A stretch of 64,000 nt of DNA from Capsaspora owczarzaki ATCC 30864. Its lineage: Eukaryota; Opisthokonta; Filasterea. The position numbers were made by a program, and so were the translations under genes. The first letter of the stretch is position 1. Every line of letters starts with the position of its first letter. The stretch covers positions 2,268,605 to 2,332,604 of the forward strand of contig NW_011887293.1 of assembly GCF_000151315.2 (NCBI RefSeq), given 5' to 3'. Positions 19,485-32,689 of this stretch are shown here, in pieces. A model generated the notes under the pieces. That model did not search any database. It worked only from the letters and a program-made list of their open reading frames with translations, and was not told the origin of the DNA.

Positions 19485-21949
19485 ATGTCTCACTACCGAG
19501 CACCTCCTTCGGCGTACTATGGCGGCAGTGGCAGTGGCAGTGGCGGTCCAGCCATGCCGCCGTCGCAAGCAGGTCCTGCTGCTCCAACGCTCTCGTCCAT
19601 TGCGGCAGCGTCGTCAGGCAACTACTACCGTGCAGACGGGGGCGGTGCTGTCGGATCCGACCGCGCTTATGGTGCTCCTGTTGGCAGCGGAGCAGTCGCG
19701 TCGTACGCTCCGGGATACCCTTCCAACAACGCCCCTCAGCAACCCGCGCTGACCGATCTGTACGGCGGCGGCGGCGGCGCGCGTGGTGGTGCCAGTGGCT
19801 ACGGAGCACAGCCAGCAACCAACTCTGCTTCTGGTGGATATGGCAGCGCCAGTGTCGCGTCTGGTGCGCAGTACGGTGTGATTGGCTCCGGTCTGTACGG
19901 CGGCGGTGGCTCGACAGCCGGCGGCCCTGCCTCAACCTCTGCTGCAGGCTCCTCGTCCTCCTCGTTCTTTTCGGCACCTCCGTCTTCCATTCCACGCTAC
20001 GGCTCGTACGGTAGCCAGGGACAGCAAGCGCAGGCACCCCCGAGCCAACCGCCGCAGACAGCGACCTACCCGGCTCCCGTCATCTCTGCCGGCTACAACT
20101 CTCAATCTCAGGCCCCATCTGTCGGTGGCTATAGTGGATACAATGCAAACGCCGCCCCAGCGTCGTCCACCCCTTCGCAGTCCAGCTGGAGCAATCCGTC
20201 CATCCCCAACGCTGCGTCGTACGGAAACTCTGCTCCTGTCAGCTCGGCTGCACTGAACGCCGCGTTCGGTGGTGGCTATGCTAATCATGCACAGCAGCAG
20301 CAACAACAACCACAGTCGAGCTCCTACCTCAAGCCGGGTTACGGCGCTCCAAATGCATATGCCAATGACCAACAGGGCTATGCTGGGCCTGGCTATGCTT
20401 CTGCTGGACAACCGCAGCAGCCGCAGCAGCCGCCACAAGGCTACGGTTCGAACAACTATGCAGGTCAGGCTCAGAATGCCCAATCGCACTATTCTGGCCC
20501 GCAGTCTTCCTACCCGTCACAGCAGCAGCAGCAGCAGCAGCAGCATCAGCAACAGCAACAACAACCGCAACAGCAGTACCAGCCGTCGGGTGCTCCGTCC
20601 TATGGCGGCGGTGGATACGCTGCTCCAGGCGGAGAGCAGCGCTCTGGCTACGCCGATTCCCAGCAACGAGGAGGTCGTGGCAACTCTTCCAGCTATGCCC
20701 AGCCTGCTCCTCCCGCTCAACAAGTCAGCGGCTATGTCATGCCTGGCGGGTACGGACCGCAGGGAGGCAGCCGATACGACAGTCACCGCGATGGCAACGA
20801 CAGCCGACGCGACGCGCAGCGCAGCGGCTACGACCAGCGTAGCGGCAGCGGTTATGACCAGCCGCAGCAGCGTGGTGGCTACGACCAGCCGCAGCAGCGC
20901 GGTGGCTACGAACCACAGCCGCCTCAGCAGCGCGGCGGTTACGATGCTCAGCGCGGTGGCTACGAACCCCAACAGCGCGGTGGCTACGAACCTCAGCCGC
21001 CTCAACAGCGCGGTGGCTATGATGCTCCGCGCGGTGGACCAGAGCCCCCGCGAGGTGGTGGCTATCGAGGAGGACCAGCGGGCTACGATCGGCGCGATGA
21101 CGGGCCTCGCGACTTTGGTCGTCCCCGCTTTGATGATTTCGGTCGTCGGGATGACTTCCGTGGTGAGCCGCGCGACTTTGGTCGTAGCGGGTATGTCGGT
21201 CGCGATCGCGGTGGCCGTGACGATTTTGCACGTCCTGGGCGTCGTGATGAGCGTGACTTCCCTCGTGACTATTCTGACGGCCGCGACGGCCGACGTGAAG
21301 AGCGCCGCAGCGCTGGCGGGTGAGTTTCAGATCGACCAAGCTCTTTTTGGTTGTGTGTGTGTGTGCTAACTTGTGGACGTCTCATCACAACGCGTTTCTG
21401 TGCTTACTTGCTTTTCGCAGGCCGCGGTTTGACACGACCGCCTCTCGCACGCTCTTCCTTGGAAACCTGCCCTACTCTTTCAGCAAGAACGATGTGGAAG
21501 CGCTGTTTTCCAAGCCGCAAGAGATTGAGCTCATCACCATCAAGTTTGACGAGCGGACTGGTCATAACAAGGGCTTTGCGTTCGTGCGCATGCCTACCAG
21601 AGAGATTGCCGAGCAAACGCTTGCTTCCCTGCGTGACGTGACTGTTGGCGGTCGTCGTTTGCGCTTGGACTTCCATTACGAGCTGCCCGAAGACGCCGAT
21701 CCATCGGCCTCTCGCTCCTCCGGTCGTCCGCGCTCTCGTTCCCGCTCTCGTTCCCGATCGCCTGCGCGAGGCGAACGCTCGAGGTCGCCTCCTCGACGTG
21801 AGCGCACATCGTCCAGTTCGACTGATCCCTCGGCATCCACTGCGCCGGCCACGTCTGGCTCGGACGCGAGCTCGAAAGGTGCCGCTGCTGTTGCTCATCC
21901 CGAAGGCCCAACAAGCACGGCACCACATTCAGATTCATTGACGGCTTGA
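19485..21949 (+). CDS. Prion-like RNA-binding protein with RGG/GGY repeats, one RRM and an RS tail
   Basis: Two exons (19485-21319, 21421-21949) encode 787 residues. The first 430 residues are Gly/Tyr/Gln/Ser/Ala-rich low complexity of the FUS/EWS type. Residues 430-540 contain repeated QQRGGYE/D units, then an Arg/Asp/Gly-rich segment. A single RRM starts at about 620 with RNP2 LFLGNL and RNP1 KGFAFVRM. The tail has RS dipeptides (SRSRSRSRSPARGERSRSPP). This layout suggests a nuclear splicing or ribonucleoprotein factor able to form condensates. The RRM resembles those of SR-like and Spen-like proteins, but I cannot assign an orthologue. The CAG/CAA tract at 20520-20565 encodes polyglutamine. 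Confidence 0.85.
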
Positions 21950-22555
21950 CACGGTGGAACCTAGCAACAAGGGGTGTGTGTGTGGGGGGGGGAATGGAAA
22001 GAAATGCAAGAGGGTTGAGGCTTTGGCGACTCTTGTTGCTGCGACGCGATTTGCTGTATTTCCAAGCTCCTTCAGTTCCTCGGTGATGAGTTTCCTTCGA
22101 CCAACCATGCCATTCGTTGATTGTTGATGTTCGAGCCCCGATCCCGCGCGTGATTGGATTCTCGAGCCTCCGTTGAGCTGCTGAACTTTTTTTTTTTCCG
22201 TTGCTGTTGCTTTCTTTTTCTTTGTTTTTGTGTCGAGGCGTGTGTCATTTTTTTGTTGTGCGATTGGTGTTGACTTGCAGTTGATTCTATCGACGTCGAT
22301 CTCCACGTTGAAAGTTGATATTCGATATTATTCTCTTTTTCGTTGATTTTTTCGTGTCGATGTTTTACCAGCCACTCGTGGTGTTGTTTGTTGTTTTCAA
22401 AATATTTAGTTTTGAATGGGACTGAGTCTGTTGAAAAATCGAGTTGAGTGGAATTTACAATCACACCTTCTGCGAGACCTCAAGACTCGGTGAGACAAAG
22501 AGGAACTGAACACTGATCGGTTTATCAAATTGCGCTTGGGTCCATACAGCAAACC
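21950..22555. other. Convergent spacer
   Basis: Between the RNA-binding protein stop and the CENP-K stop. Holds a short GT/G tract (21973-21993) and T-runs; no gene recognised. Confidence 0.35.
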
Positions 22556-24429
<1,874 letters not shown>

Positions 24430-24863
24430 TGTCTTGGTGTTTTTTTTTGCAATGTCCCTGTCTGACTTGCGTTTGTTGACTTGAGTTTGTTGAGCGAGTG
24501 AAGCGACCTTGACTTGGAGTGAAAACAGAGACTGCTCCCGGGTCTGAGCGTTTCAGTTCAATGAAGCTCTCTTTTTGCGATATGTGCTTTGAGGGATGGA
24601 AGGGGCGGGGGAGGAGGGGGCCGCTTCTACGGTAATACGGCCATGTACCCTGAGAGCGACTCAGTTTCTCACTCACTCACTCACTCACTCACTCACTCAC
24701 TCACTCACACCGAAACACTTCCTTTTGTTTGATTTTGGATTGTTTTTTTCCATGTCATTGCTGTTTTTTTTTTTCTTCCTTGTGTTGGTATTTTGTATTT
24801 TGGCTTCGAATCTGAGAAAACCCGAATCCAAACCCCAATACAAACCCCCAGCACAAGAACAGT
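24430..24863. other. Divergent intergenic region with (ACTC)n
   Basis: Shared upstream region of CENP-K (-) and the JmjC gene (+). It contains a CTCA tetranucleotide repeat at about 24669-24708 and T-rich tracts. No gene seen. Confidence 0.4.
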
Positions 24864-27800
24864 ATGGGCGTTTCTCGCATGAGAGCGGCGGCCACCCGGG
24901 GCCTGGCGCTGGAGCACCACGTTGCACGACGAACGCTGCACACGCTGCTGGCGGCCGCGCTGCTTCTGCTTGTGATGCTTGGCGGCAGCAGCAGCGGCAG
25001 CAACAGACTGCTCAATCCGCTGGGAGCAGCGCGCACTGATCCTGCGTCCCGGCCATCCTGCGCTGCTCCTTCAACGCCAGTGGCACGCTCAATGCTGCTG
25101 CGTCCATCGTCCACTCTGCTGCCGACGGGCGGTGTTGGCGGCGTCTTGTTCGCTGAAGCCGCTAGCTCCTCCTCTCCCAGCGAACAAGACCAACCGGACG
25201 GGCTGCAGGCCGCAGCAGGCAATCCGCCGCCGTGCCAGTACGACTCGTGTGACGACCAGCGAAAGTGCTCGCAGGACTGGTGCGACGCGGTGCTCGGGTG
25301 TGTGCACGATCACGCCGATTGCGCCTACGAGAGCTTCATGACGAGCCCGTCCGCTCGCATCCCGCAGGACATTGTACTGGCGTTCGAGCTGCTCGACAGG
25401 CCTCATCTGAGTGTGAATTGCTCCAACTTTCGCGCAGAGAGCCGCGGCATCATGGATATTGTTCGTCGCTGGCTCGCGCCGCCAAACAGCCCCGCCTCCA
25501 CTGCGGACGAGCAAGGGCGAATTCGCTTTGATGCCGAGGACGTGATTGCTCTTGGAGGCACGCCTGGCTATGCTACAGCGAACGCGCGCTTTGCCGTGCT
25601 CGGGTACGGCCATCACGACGGGCCCGTTCTTCTCCAGGACTTTACCTCCGATCCCAACACGCTCCGCATCGTGATTGCACGCCACTTTTATCAGCCAGCG
25701 CTGGTCGCATGCTTTGGCTCCAATCTCGGAATGGACAACTCGGACGAAGACACGGATGCCCTCGATCACGAAGAGTCTTTGGGTCGCGACCGAAACGCGC
25801 AAAACTACCGCGACCAAGCGCACACGGAGGACGAGGCTGACGCGTACTTTGACTCGCCGGCCGCTGCACTGCTCGACACTATCGTGCACGTGGTGGACGG
25901 CTCCGAGCTGACCCGCTTCGACCAAGCGCAGCAGCAGACCACTCGCTTGGGCTTCCGCACCAACGCCGAGCCGCATTTGCTGATTGTCTCGGGTATCCTG
26001 CGGTACAACGCTGGTCTGCAGTCGCACGACGAGGCGAGCGTCGATCGGTTCTTTATGCAAGCCATCGAGTTGCTTGCGGCCATCCCGCGATTCGTGCCCC
26101 GAGAAATCATTCCCTTCCCTCCCACCAAACCGCTCGCAGCGCCTACCATCAACATTGTGCTCTCATCCACCGACAAGAGCATGGTTTCGACCTTTGGCAA
26201 CCCCGCCCTCGTCAATGCCTACACGGACTTGTCGCACTTCAACCCAGCCGTCACGCTCAAGGCGCTGCTTGCAGCAGGCGCCTCTCAAGGATCGTCCTTC
26301 CTGGCCTATGCCATCTCGAAGGGCCGATTCTGTCGCACGTGGGACATTGAGCAGCTTGGGTTGAGTGCTGCTCAGATTGCCATCATTCCCAGCTCGCTGC
26401 ACCCAATGTTCCCGTCCAACCAGCTGTTTGACCGATGCCTTTCGGGCGGCTGTCTTGCGTCGCCGCTTGATTCCACGTGCGACCTGATTCCAGTCACTTG
26501 CTCGGACGACCAGTTCTGCTCGCCTCTGCACGGGTGTGTGCCGTTGAGCGCCGCTCGCGTAGACTCTGAGACTGCCCCAGCTGCAGCGCCGTTCAGCGTC
26601 GCCGAGGAATACGAGGACGTCGAGGTCGAGGTGGAGACTGTTGAAAAGCGCATTGAACATGGCAAAGAGGTTGAAGAGATCAAAAAGACCATCGAGGTGC
26701 GCCGTGTCCTCGTCAGCGCCGTCAACAAGGCGGAGGACAAGCCGCATTACTCTGTCAAGAAGCAGGCCAAGTTCGATACGAGTCCAGAGTCGGTCAACGC
26801 GTTTGTGCCGGTTGCCCCGTACGAACCCGGACGCCAGTGGACGGTTGATCACATTACGTACCGGAATGTTCGGGTTGTGGTAAGGAGTCGATCTTGCAAA
26901 TGATTGATTGATGGGAGGCTGACTTTTTTTTGTTTTTGTTTTTTTCTCATTTCTTCCATCCCTCTTGCTGCTGCCCTTCTTCTTGTTGTCCTTCTTCGTG
27001 GTGGCGGTTGCTGTTGCTGTTGGTCGTCGTATCGTGGCGCGCCCCCCCCCCCTCCCCGCCACTTGGCTCCCGACAGAACTGGACTCCCGACAAATCCTTC
27101 ATCAAAAAGTTCAAGCGCTTGAAGGAACCGGTCATCCTCCGAGGCACGGTGGTAAATCAGTGGCCTGCCAGGACCAAGTGGACGCTCCAGTACTTGTCTG
27201 CTCAGCTCGGCTTGGACGTTCTGCCGGCGGTCAAGCGCAGCCCAATCAAGAGGTTTTTCGACCCCGACACCCGCGCGCCACTCGCCAAATTCATGAACAT
27301 TACGAGCACATACGAAGTCGTCGATCTCCCGCGATCCGAGTTTTTCGATCAGTTGATTGCATCCACCCCTTCGCTTCGTCACAGCACTTTGCCGTCTGAG
27401 GCCGACCTCAACCGAATTCGCGCATTTGCCACGCAGCAAGCGAACGGCGAGATTGGACCCCCGCCCACGGACGGCTCCCGCGACCCACATGCCGGCCTTC
27501 GCCTCGCCCATGGCTTTTTCACCCGCATCACGCCGAGTCTGCTGCCCGACATCCAGTCGAGCGAGCCCATGTTCTACTCGGAGGAGGACATTGAGCTTGG
27601 AAATCAGTTCTTGTGGATTTCGTCCGCAGGCGTCAAAACACACACGCACTTTGATCAGGACATGAACGCCTACGCCCAGATTACGGGTCGAAAGCGATTC
27701 ACGTTCTTCCCGCCTTCGGAGCACGAGCTCATGTACATGTTCCCGCGCATCCATCCCATGTGGCACAAGTCGCGAGTGGACTTTGACCAGCCCGACTTGG

Positions 27801-28432
27801 AGCGCTTCCCGCTTTACCGCAATGCGCACGCGTTGCGCGCAGATCTCGAGCCAGGCGACCTCATTCTCATCCCACCTTACACTTGGCATCATGTGGAGTC
27901 GTTGAGCGCGTCCGTGTCTCTCTCCACCTGGTCGCACGACTTTGCCGTGTACGACAACATGCACGCAGTCTACCGTCACGATCACATGTTTGACCTGCTG
28001 AAAAACCCTCGCGGCAAGATTTACGCCCTCCGACTGTACATTGAGCTTTTGGTGGATGAAGTGTATGGTGCGAATTCGTTGAACGATGTCATTGCCAATC
28101 TGCTGAGAACGCGCTACTATGGTCTCGAGCAGCTCTTCCCGGCTCATCCCGACGATCCGTTCATGTGCTACGGTGACAACCACGACGACCATGTCATCCC
28201 GTCCGCCAAGCACATTTTGGGCTACGCCAACTTTGACGTCCGCATCATGGCGCCCCATTTCCGTCACTTTTCCGCCGAAACGCGCGACATTCTCTTCCGC
28301 AACTACCTCGAGGAGCTTGCTGCAGGCGTCACCGGACCACAGCGCGTTTATGCCTTCTTCCGCTACTGCTTCAACGGCGAGACGTTCTATTTCACCACTC
28401 CGCAGGATGCTGAGCATTCGCTGTGGGATTGA
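24864..28432 (+). CDS. Secretory-pathway JmjC-domain protein with Cys-rich N-terminal region
   Basis: Two exons (24864-26879, 27077-28432) joined in phase 0 give 1123 residues. A hydrophobic segment at about 27-42 (TLLAAALLLLVMLGG) looks like a signal peptide or anchor. Cys-rich motifs follow (CQYDSCDDQRKCSQDWC and, near residue 530, CLASPLDSTCDLIPVTC). An acidic/basic linker of VEVETVEKRIEHGKEVEE type leads to a cupin_8/JmjC domain in the second exon. The Fe(II) ligands are visible as HFD (H863, D865) and the distal WHHV (H943 or H944), with KRFTFFPP between. This is consistent with a 2-oxoglutarate oxygenase acting in the ER or outside the cell, as for JMJD8-type proteins; the substrate is unknown. 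The 640-residue N-terminal region matches nothing I recognise. Confidence 0.75.
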
Positions 28433-28833
28433 AAACGAAAAAAAGAAAAAACAAACAAAAACAAAAGGTTGTGTTGGTGTGGTAGTTTGGTTATTTGTAT
28501 TCAAAATTAATGGTTTACTGACAATCGATGGTCTGTTATTTTTGTTGGGGTGGGGGGGGGGAGGAGAAGAGAGAGAGAGAGTGAGAGAGAGAGAGACCGG
28601 TTGTCGCCTTTCGTTTGATGAAACTCCGAAGACGAATGTGGAAGCAACTCGAATCAACCAGTCAATGGTCCAAGCCAACGGTTTACAAATACAACAAATA
28701 CCACAAACACACACGCACGCGCACAAAAGAAGAGTGATGATGAAGAATGGTCAAAATAGCAGACGATATGAAAGTCCGCAGCGAATATAAAAAAAAAAAT
28801 GGATGAGAGGAGTTTGAACAACTTGCAGCTCGC
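28433..28833. other. Convergent spacer with (GA)n
   Basis: The 3' regions of the JmjC gene (+) and the carrier gene (-). Holds a G-run and a (GA)n tract at about 28560-28597. No gene seen. Confidence 0.4.
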
Positions 28834-30985
28834 CTAGAGGGCACCGCGGCCGCCTTGAACCTCTCCGCCAAAAAGCAGCTTTTTGCAAAACTCGTACATG
28901 ACAAAGCTGATGGACATGGAAGGCGCCACTTTCAAGCAGTTGGGCACCATGCCCTTATACAAGCCTCGGACGCCTTCCACGCGGATGATGGTTGTGAACG
29001 CATTGAGTGTAGATGTGTATGCGAACGAGGGACCTGAGCAGCCCTTCATCTGCATGCGCCTTCGGATGACATCGAACGGGTAGGTGACTGTCGCAAACAA
29101 CAAAAAAAAAAAAAAAAAAAAAAAGCAAAGCAAAGCACATGAGGTGAGGTTGACGCACGTAGCGCGATAGGGGCATAAACAGATGCTTCTTGATCCGTAG
29201 ACCGGATGACTCACTCGATTGCGCGGTGGCACCAGCAAGTGCGCCGCAAAGTAACCGCACAGGCACGGAAAGCTCTTTAACTTGCATCTGGTCCAGCAAC
29301 CATCGCTTGATGGATTCGTACACGGTAAAGTTCAGTGCCACATAGGGAGCGACACCCTGCGCATACGAGCAAGGAAAGGGGAGAAGCGGAGGGAAGGAAG
29401 GAAGGAAGGAAGCAGGAAAAAAAAAAAAGGTGAGTCAAAAGTGAGTGCCTGCTTGCCGGATTCACACAAGATCTGAAAGAGCTGGAGCCACACTGACCAT
29501 CAATGTGGGCGACAGACCACGGAATAGACCGCGTGCGCCACCTTCCTCGCGCAAAATTGTTCGCAAGCAGTCGTAGATGCCCTTGTACTTGCGATCGGGG
29601 CCTTCGCCCTGCGCGCTGAGGCGAGTACGGATGAGATCGAGTGGGTAGGTGGCGCAGACAGATGTGATGCCAGCCATGGCGCCAGCGAACAAGCGCCGCG
29701 GCGTGTTAAGGTCGTCCACCGGGGAAGGATAGGTGAGAAGGAGCTAAACAAGCAAAGACAAGTAAGTCAGCAAAGCGGTGGTGCAAAATCGCAAAATCCG
29801 AGCATCCTGGACGCTGAACACTCGTACCTTCTTGTACTGCTCGTAGGCAGCGAATTGCACTGCAGAGTAAGGAATCATGCGAATGACGTTGGTGCCGTTG
29901 CCTTTGAAGTAGCCCATCAAGCCCTCGGTCTTGAAGATGTGGACGAGCGATCGCCAGACCGTCGGTGCCTGTTCTTGCGCGGCCGTTGGCGTCAGTTTGA
30001 TCTGTGTGTCGACGTGTTTCATGTGAGTTCGAGAGTCAATCGGTGAGAGATTGAGTGATTGAGTGAGCGAGCGAGTGAGTCGAGGTAAGTTTGAAGCGAC
30101 AATGCAATGAGATTGGTGGATTCTGATGTTGAGTGCGTGTGTGTGTATGACTCGGGATGAACAGGCGGAGGAGAAGCGAGAACCAGAGAAACAGACAGAA
30201 AGAGCGCGCGGAGGATTAGAAAACCGTAGTATCATGAATCGGCTTTAAAAGCGGGATTTCACGCTACGACAGCTTACCACCGTCGCTTAGAAAATCCTAC
30301 CTCCAAGAAGAGACAAAAAGGTCGCCGGTTTTTTTTTATTTTTTTGTTTTTTTTTTCCAATCTCAAGTCCATTCAAACTCCCCAAACCACCACCACCCAT
30401 GCCTCCTGTGCATGCAACAAAAGAAGGTGAACTGACTTGGAATAGAATCTTGAGGCGCTCGAGCGGTGAGACGCAGGTGCGCGAGACAGCGCCTGCAACG
30501 CCGCCGGCAATGAGGAACTTGCCCGTCTTGATCGTCTCGTCCCACGTCCCAGCAGCACCCGATGACGATGCTGATGGTGATGATGATGATGATGATGGTG
30601 ATGATGATGTGGCTGTGACGATGGCTGCGGTCGAGACTGCTGATGCTGGTGCTGCTGCTGCTGATGCTGAGCTCGCCATGTGGTGGTAGTCGAGGTGGGG
30701 GAACCGGAAGACCAGCGACCGACCACTGCGACGTGGGCGACGGCCGTCGTGCTGATCATCGGCGTGATCGTAAGAATGAGAGTGGGCGCTGGGAATGGCG
30801 CCGTAGAGTGCTGCGAGGCTCGCGTACGGAGCAAAGAAGGGCGAAAGCAGCGAACTCGGCGAAGAATCCCATTGATACTGATGCTGCTGCTGCTGCTGCT
30901 GGCGAGTATGAGGATGATGATGATGATGATGATGATGTTCTAGGTGCTCTAGATGGTAGTGCTGTGGTGGTGAAGCGACAGACAT
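28834..30985 (-). CDS. Mitochondrial carrier (SLC25), adenine-nucleotide/CoA-type
   Basis: Five exons (30437-30985, 29828-30001, 29498-29743, 29215-29356, 28834-29087) give 454 residues. SLC25 carriers exchange metabolites across the inner mitochondrial membrane. All three repeats show the Px[DE]xx[KR] signature: SPLERLKILFQ, YPLDLIRTRL and YPFDVIRRRMQM. The block KGNGTNVIRMIPYSAVQF and the third-repeat RRRMQM are typical of the CoA/ADP and plant ADNT1-like branch; the exact substrate is inference. The first 150 residues are His/Gln/Ser/Ala-rich and disordered, longer than usual. An in-frame ATG at 31066 would add 27 residues; I chose 30985 (MSVASPP). Confidence 0.88.
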
Positions 30986-31723
30986 GTTTGGGTGAGTGAG
31001 AGAGAGACTGTCGCAATACAAGGAGTGAATCGCGTTCTGAGAAGAACAAAAGAGTGGAGAATACAAGTGTGATGTCTGAGGATGATTAAATACAAGCGGG
31101 AGAAGGAACTTGCAAGTGGAAAGGAGCAGTGTTCAAGTCGAGAAGAGGGATGAAATCCACTTTTGAAACAAGAACAAGGTTTTAGAATCGGTTGCGATTT
31201 GTGACAAAGAGACAGGGGGTCACGCGGGATGCACAGAGACACGGATGCAGCAACAAGGCCAGCAAGCATGAACGGCAGAAACGAGAAGCAGCGGGCTGCG
31301 ATCGAATGAAGAGAAGGAGCAGAAAAGCCAAACTACCGTAGCTTTGTAGAAATGCTTCACTATAAACCACGTCCGAGGCAAACCGCAAAACCCACAAGCT
31401 GAGCGACGATGCAACGTCGCAGGCGCCAACGCGTGCCCACTCGTGCGCTCACTGCAGAGACACGGGAATACCGCAGACGAGCGAGAATAGATATTCTTGT
31501 GGGGATTCTGACGAGTCCTCTTGTCCCTCAAGCAGCCAACGTGTTGATCTCAGTCGTAGCTGCCAATGTCCATGAGCTACACCAGCTCAATCCGGGCGAC
31601 CAAACTTGTGGATACTTCCGGGGCGCAACAACGAAATTCTTAGTGTGCTTCTCGTCCATCGTCGCGCTGTGTCTCATCAAAACCCAGCCCCATGGCGTTT
31701 CGTATACTTCATACACGCGTCGC
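30986..31723. other. Spacer upstream of the carrier gene
   Basis: Between the carrier start (-) and the TMEM170 stop (-). No recognisable gene. It must carry the carrier promoter and 5' UTR and the TMEM170 3' UTR. Confidence 0.35.
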
Positions 31724-32173
31724 TCATAGCGTGGCGTAGAGCTTGGTGAAGGTAAAGAACAGGTAGATGGTGGTGAGACCGAGGCCGTAGAAGACGGACT
31801 GCAGGATTGGGAATGGAAAGGCGCCCGAGACAAAGACGCCCGCGACTGCGACCGACGAGATGCCGCCAATGATGACCGAGACGAGCAGGCCCATGACGAG
31901 GAAGAGGAATGGCAGGAAGCCCGCGAGTCGGAGCTTGTTGAACGAGAAGAAGGCGACAAAGCCGCCAATGACATAGACGAGCACCGTGGAAGCGACCGTC
32001 CACAGGAAGACCGACAGCCAGATCTCTAATTGCACAAGGGAGCAAGTGCAGATGTGTATGTGTGGGGGTGGTGGTGAGGTGAGTGGCGGGTTGTGGAAGG
32101 CGGGATGCCATGCTGTCATGGTGCTTCCATAGAGCGACAGTATCCCACGACTACCAGTACGCTGCTGTTGCAC

Positions 32174-32219
<46 letters not shown>

Positions 32220-32300
32220 TGATGGCGAGCGAGTGGGGACTGCTTTACCGCTGAATCCTTCAATGGTGCCTTCCGTGGCGGGCCATGCAGGAACCGCCAT
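31724..32300 (-). CDS. TMEM170: TMEM170 family ER/nuclear-envelope membrane protein
   Basis: Two exons (32249-32300, 31724-32025) join in phase to give 117 residues. TMEM170A shapes ER sheets and affects nuclear pore formation in animals. The short N-terminus MAVPAWPATEGTIEGFS leads into EIWLSVFLW, matching human PEMWYGVFLW. Three hydrophobic segments follow, with LVMGLLVSVIIGGISSVAVA matching human LLMGIVGPITAGILTSAAIA, and a C-terminus ending YATL like human RILATL. The intron holds an (ATC)n repeat at about 32177-32218. The first exon is supported by the gtaaag donor and by restoring the conserved Glu before Ile-Trp. Confidence 0.85.
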
Positions 32301-32689
32301 TCCGCGTCTGGTTTTGTCTCAGATTTGGCTGAATAGATAGAAGACTAGAAGTTCCTGTTGAAGCGCACCTTCCCAAAAAATTGTATAAGAGTAAGATATG
32401 CACATTGACTCAAGCAAGCCGATCGGAACCATTACTCGAGAGCAGAGCGAGAGAGAGAGAGAGAGAGAGAGATTTTGGCGCGATTTCAGCCATTCTGAGC
32501 GATCGAGCGTGCTTTCTCAGTATTCTTGGATAGTTTAGTACCAACATCATCATCACCATCATCATCATGCAATGGATCATCGACATGCACAATTCGATCG
32601 CCTCAAATGCCAGATCGAATCGCTCGTCAATCCACATTTCGTCGTTTCGCTTCCCCCCCCCCTTTCATCCAGGTTGCTTTTGAGTCAAA
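32301..32689. other. Divergent spacer between TMEM170 and the NPF-motif protein
   Basis: About 390 bp between two divergent start codons, with a (GA)n run at 32446-32471 and short (ATC)n/(CAT)n tracts at about 32545-32567. No gene seen. A 3' splice-like site (tttcatccag) just before 32690 suggests a 5' UTR intron. Confidence 0.35.

Noticed and set aside
26163-27062. 299-codon minus-strand open frame ending in a poly-basic stretch
   Set aside because: Antisense to the JmjC gene and its intron; no protein-like features apart from repeat-derived lysines.
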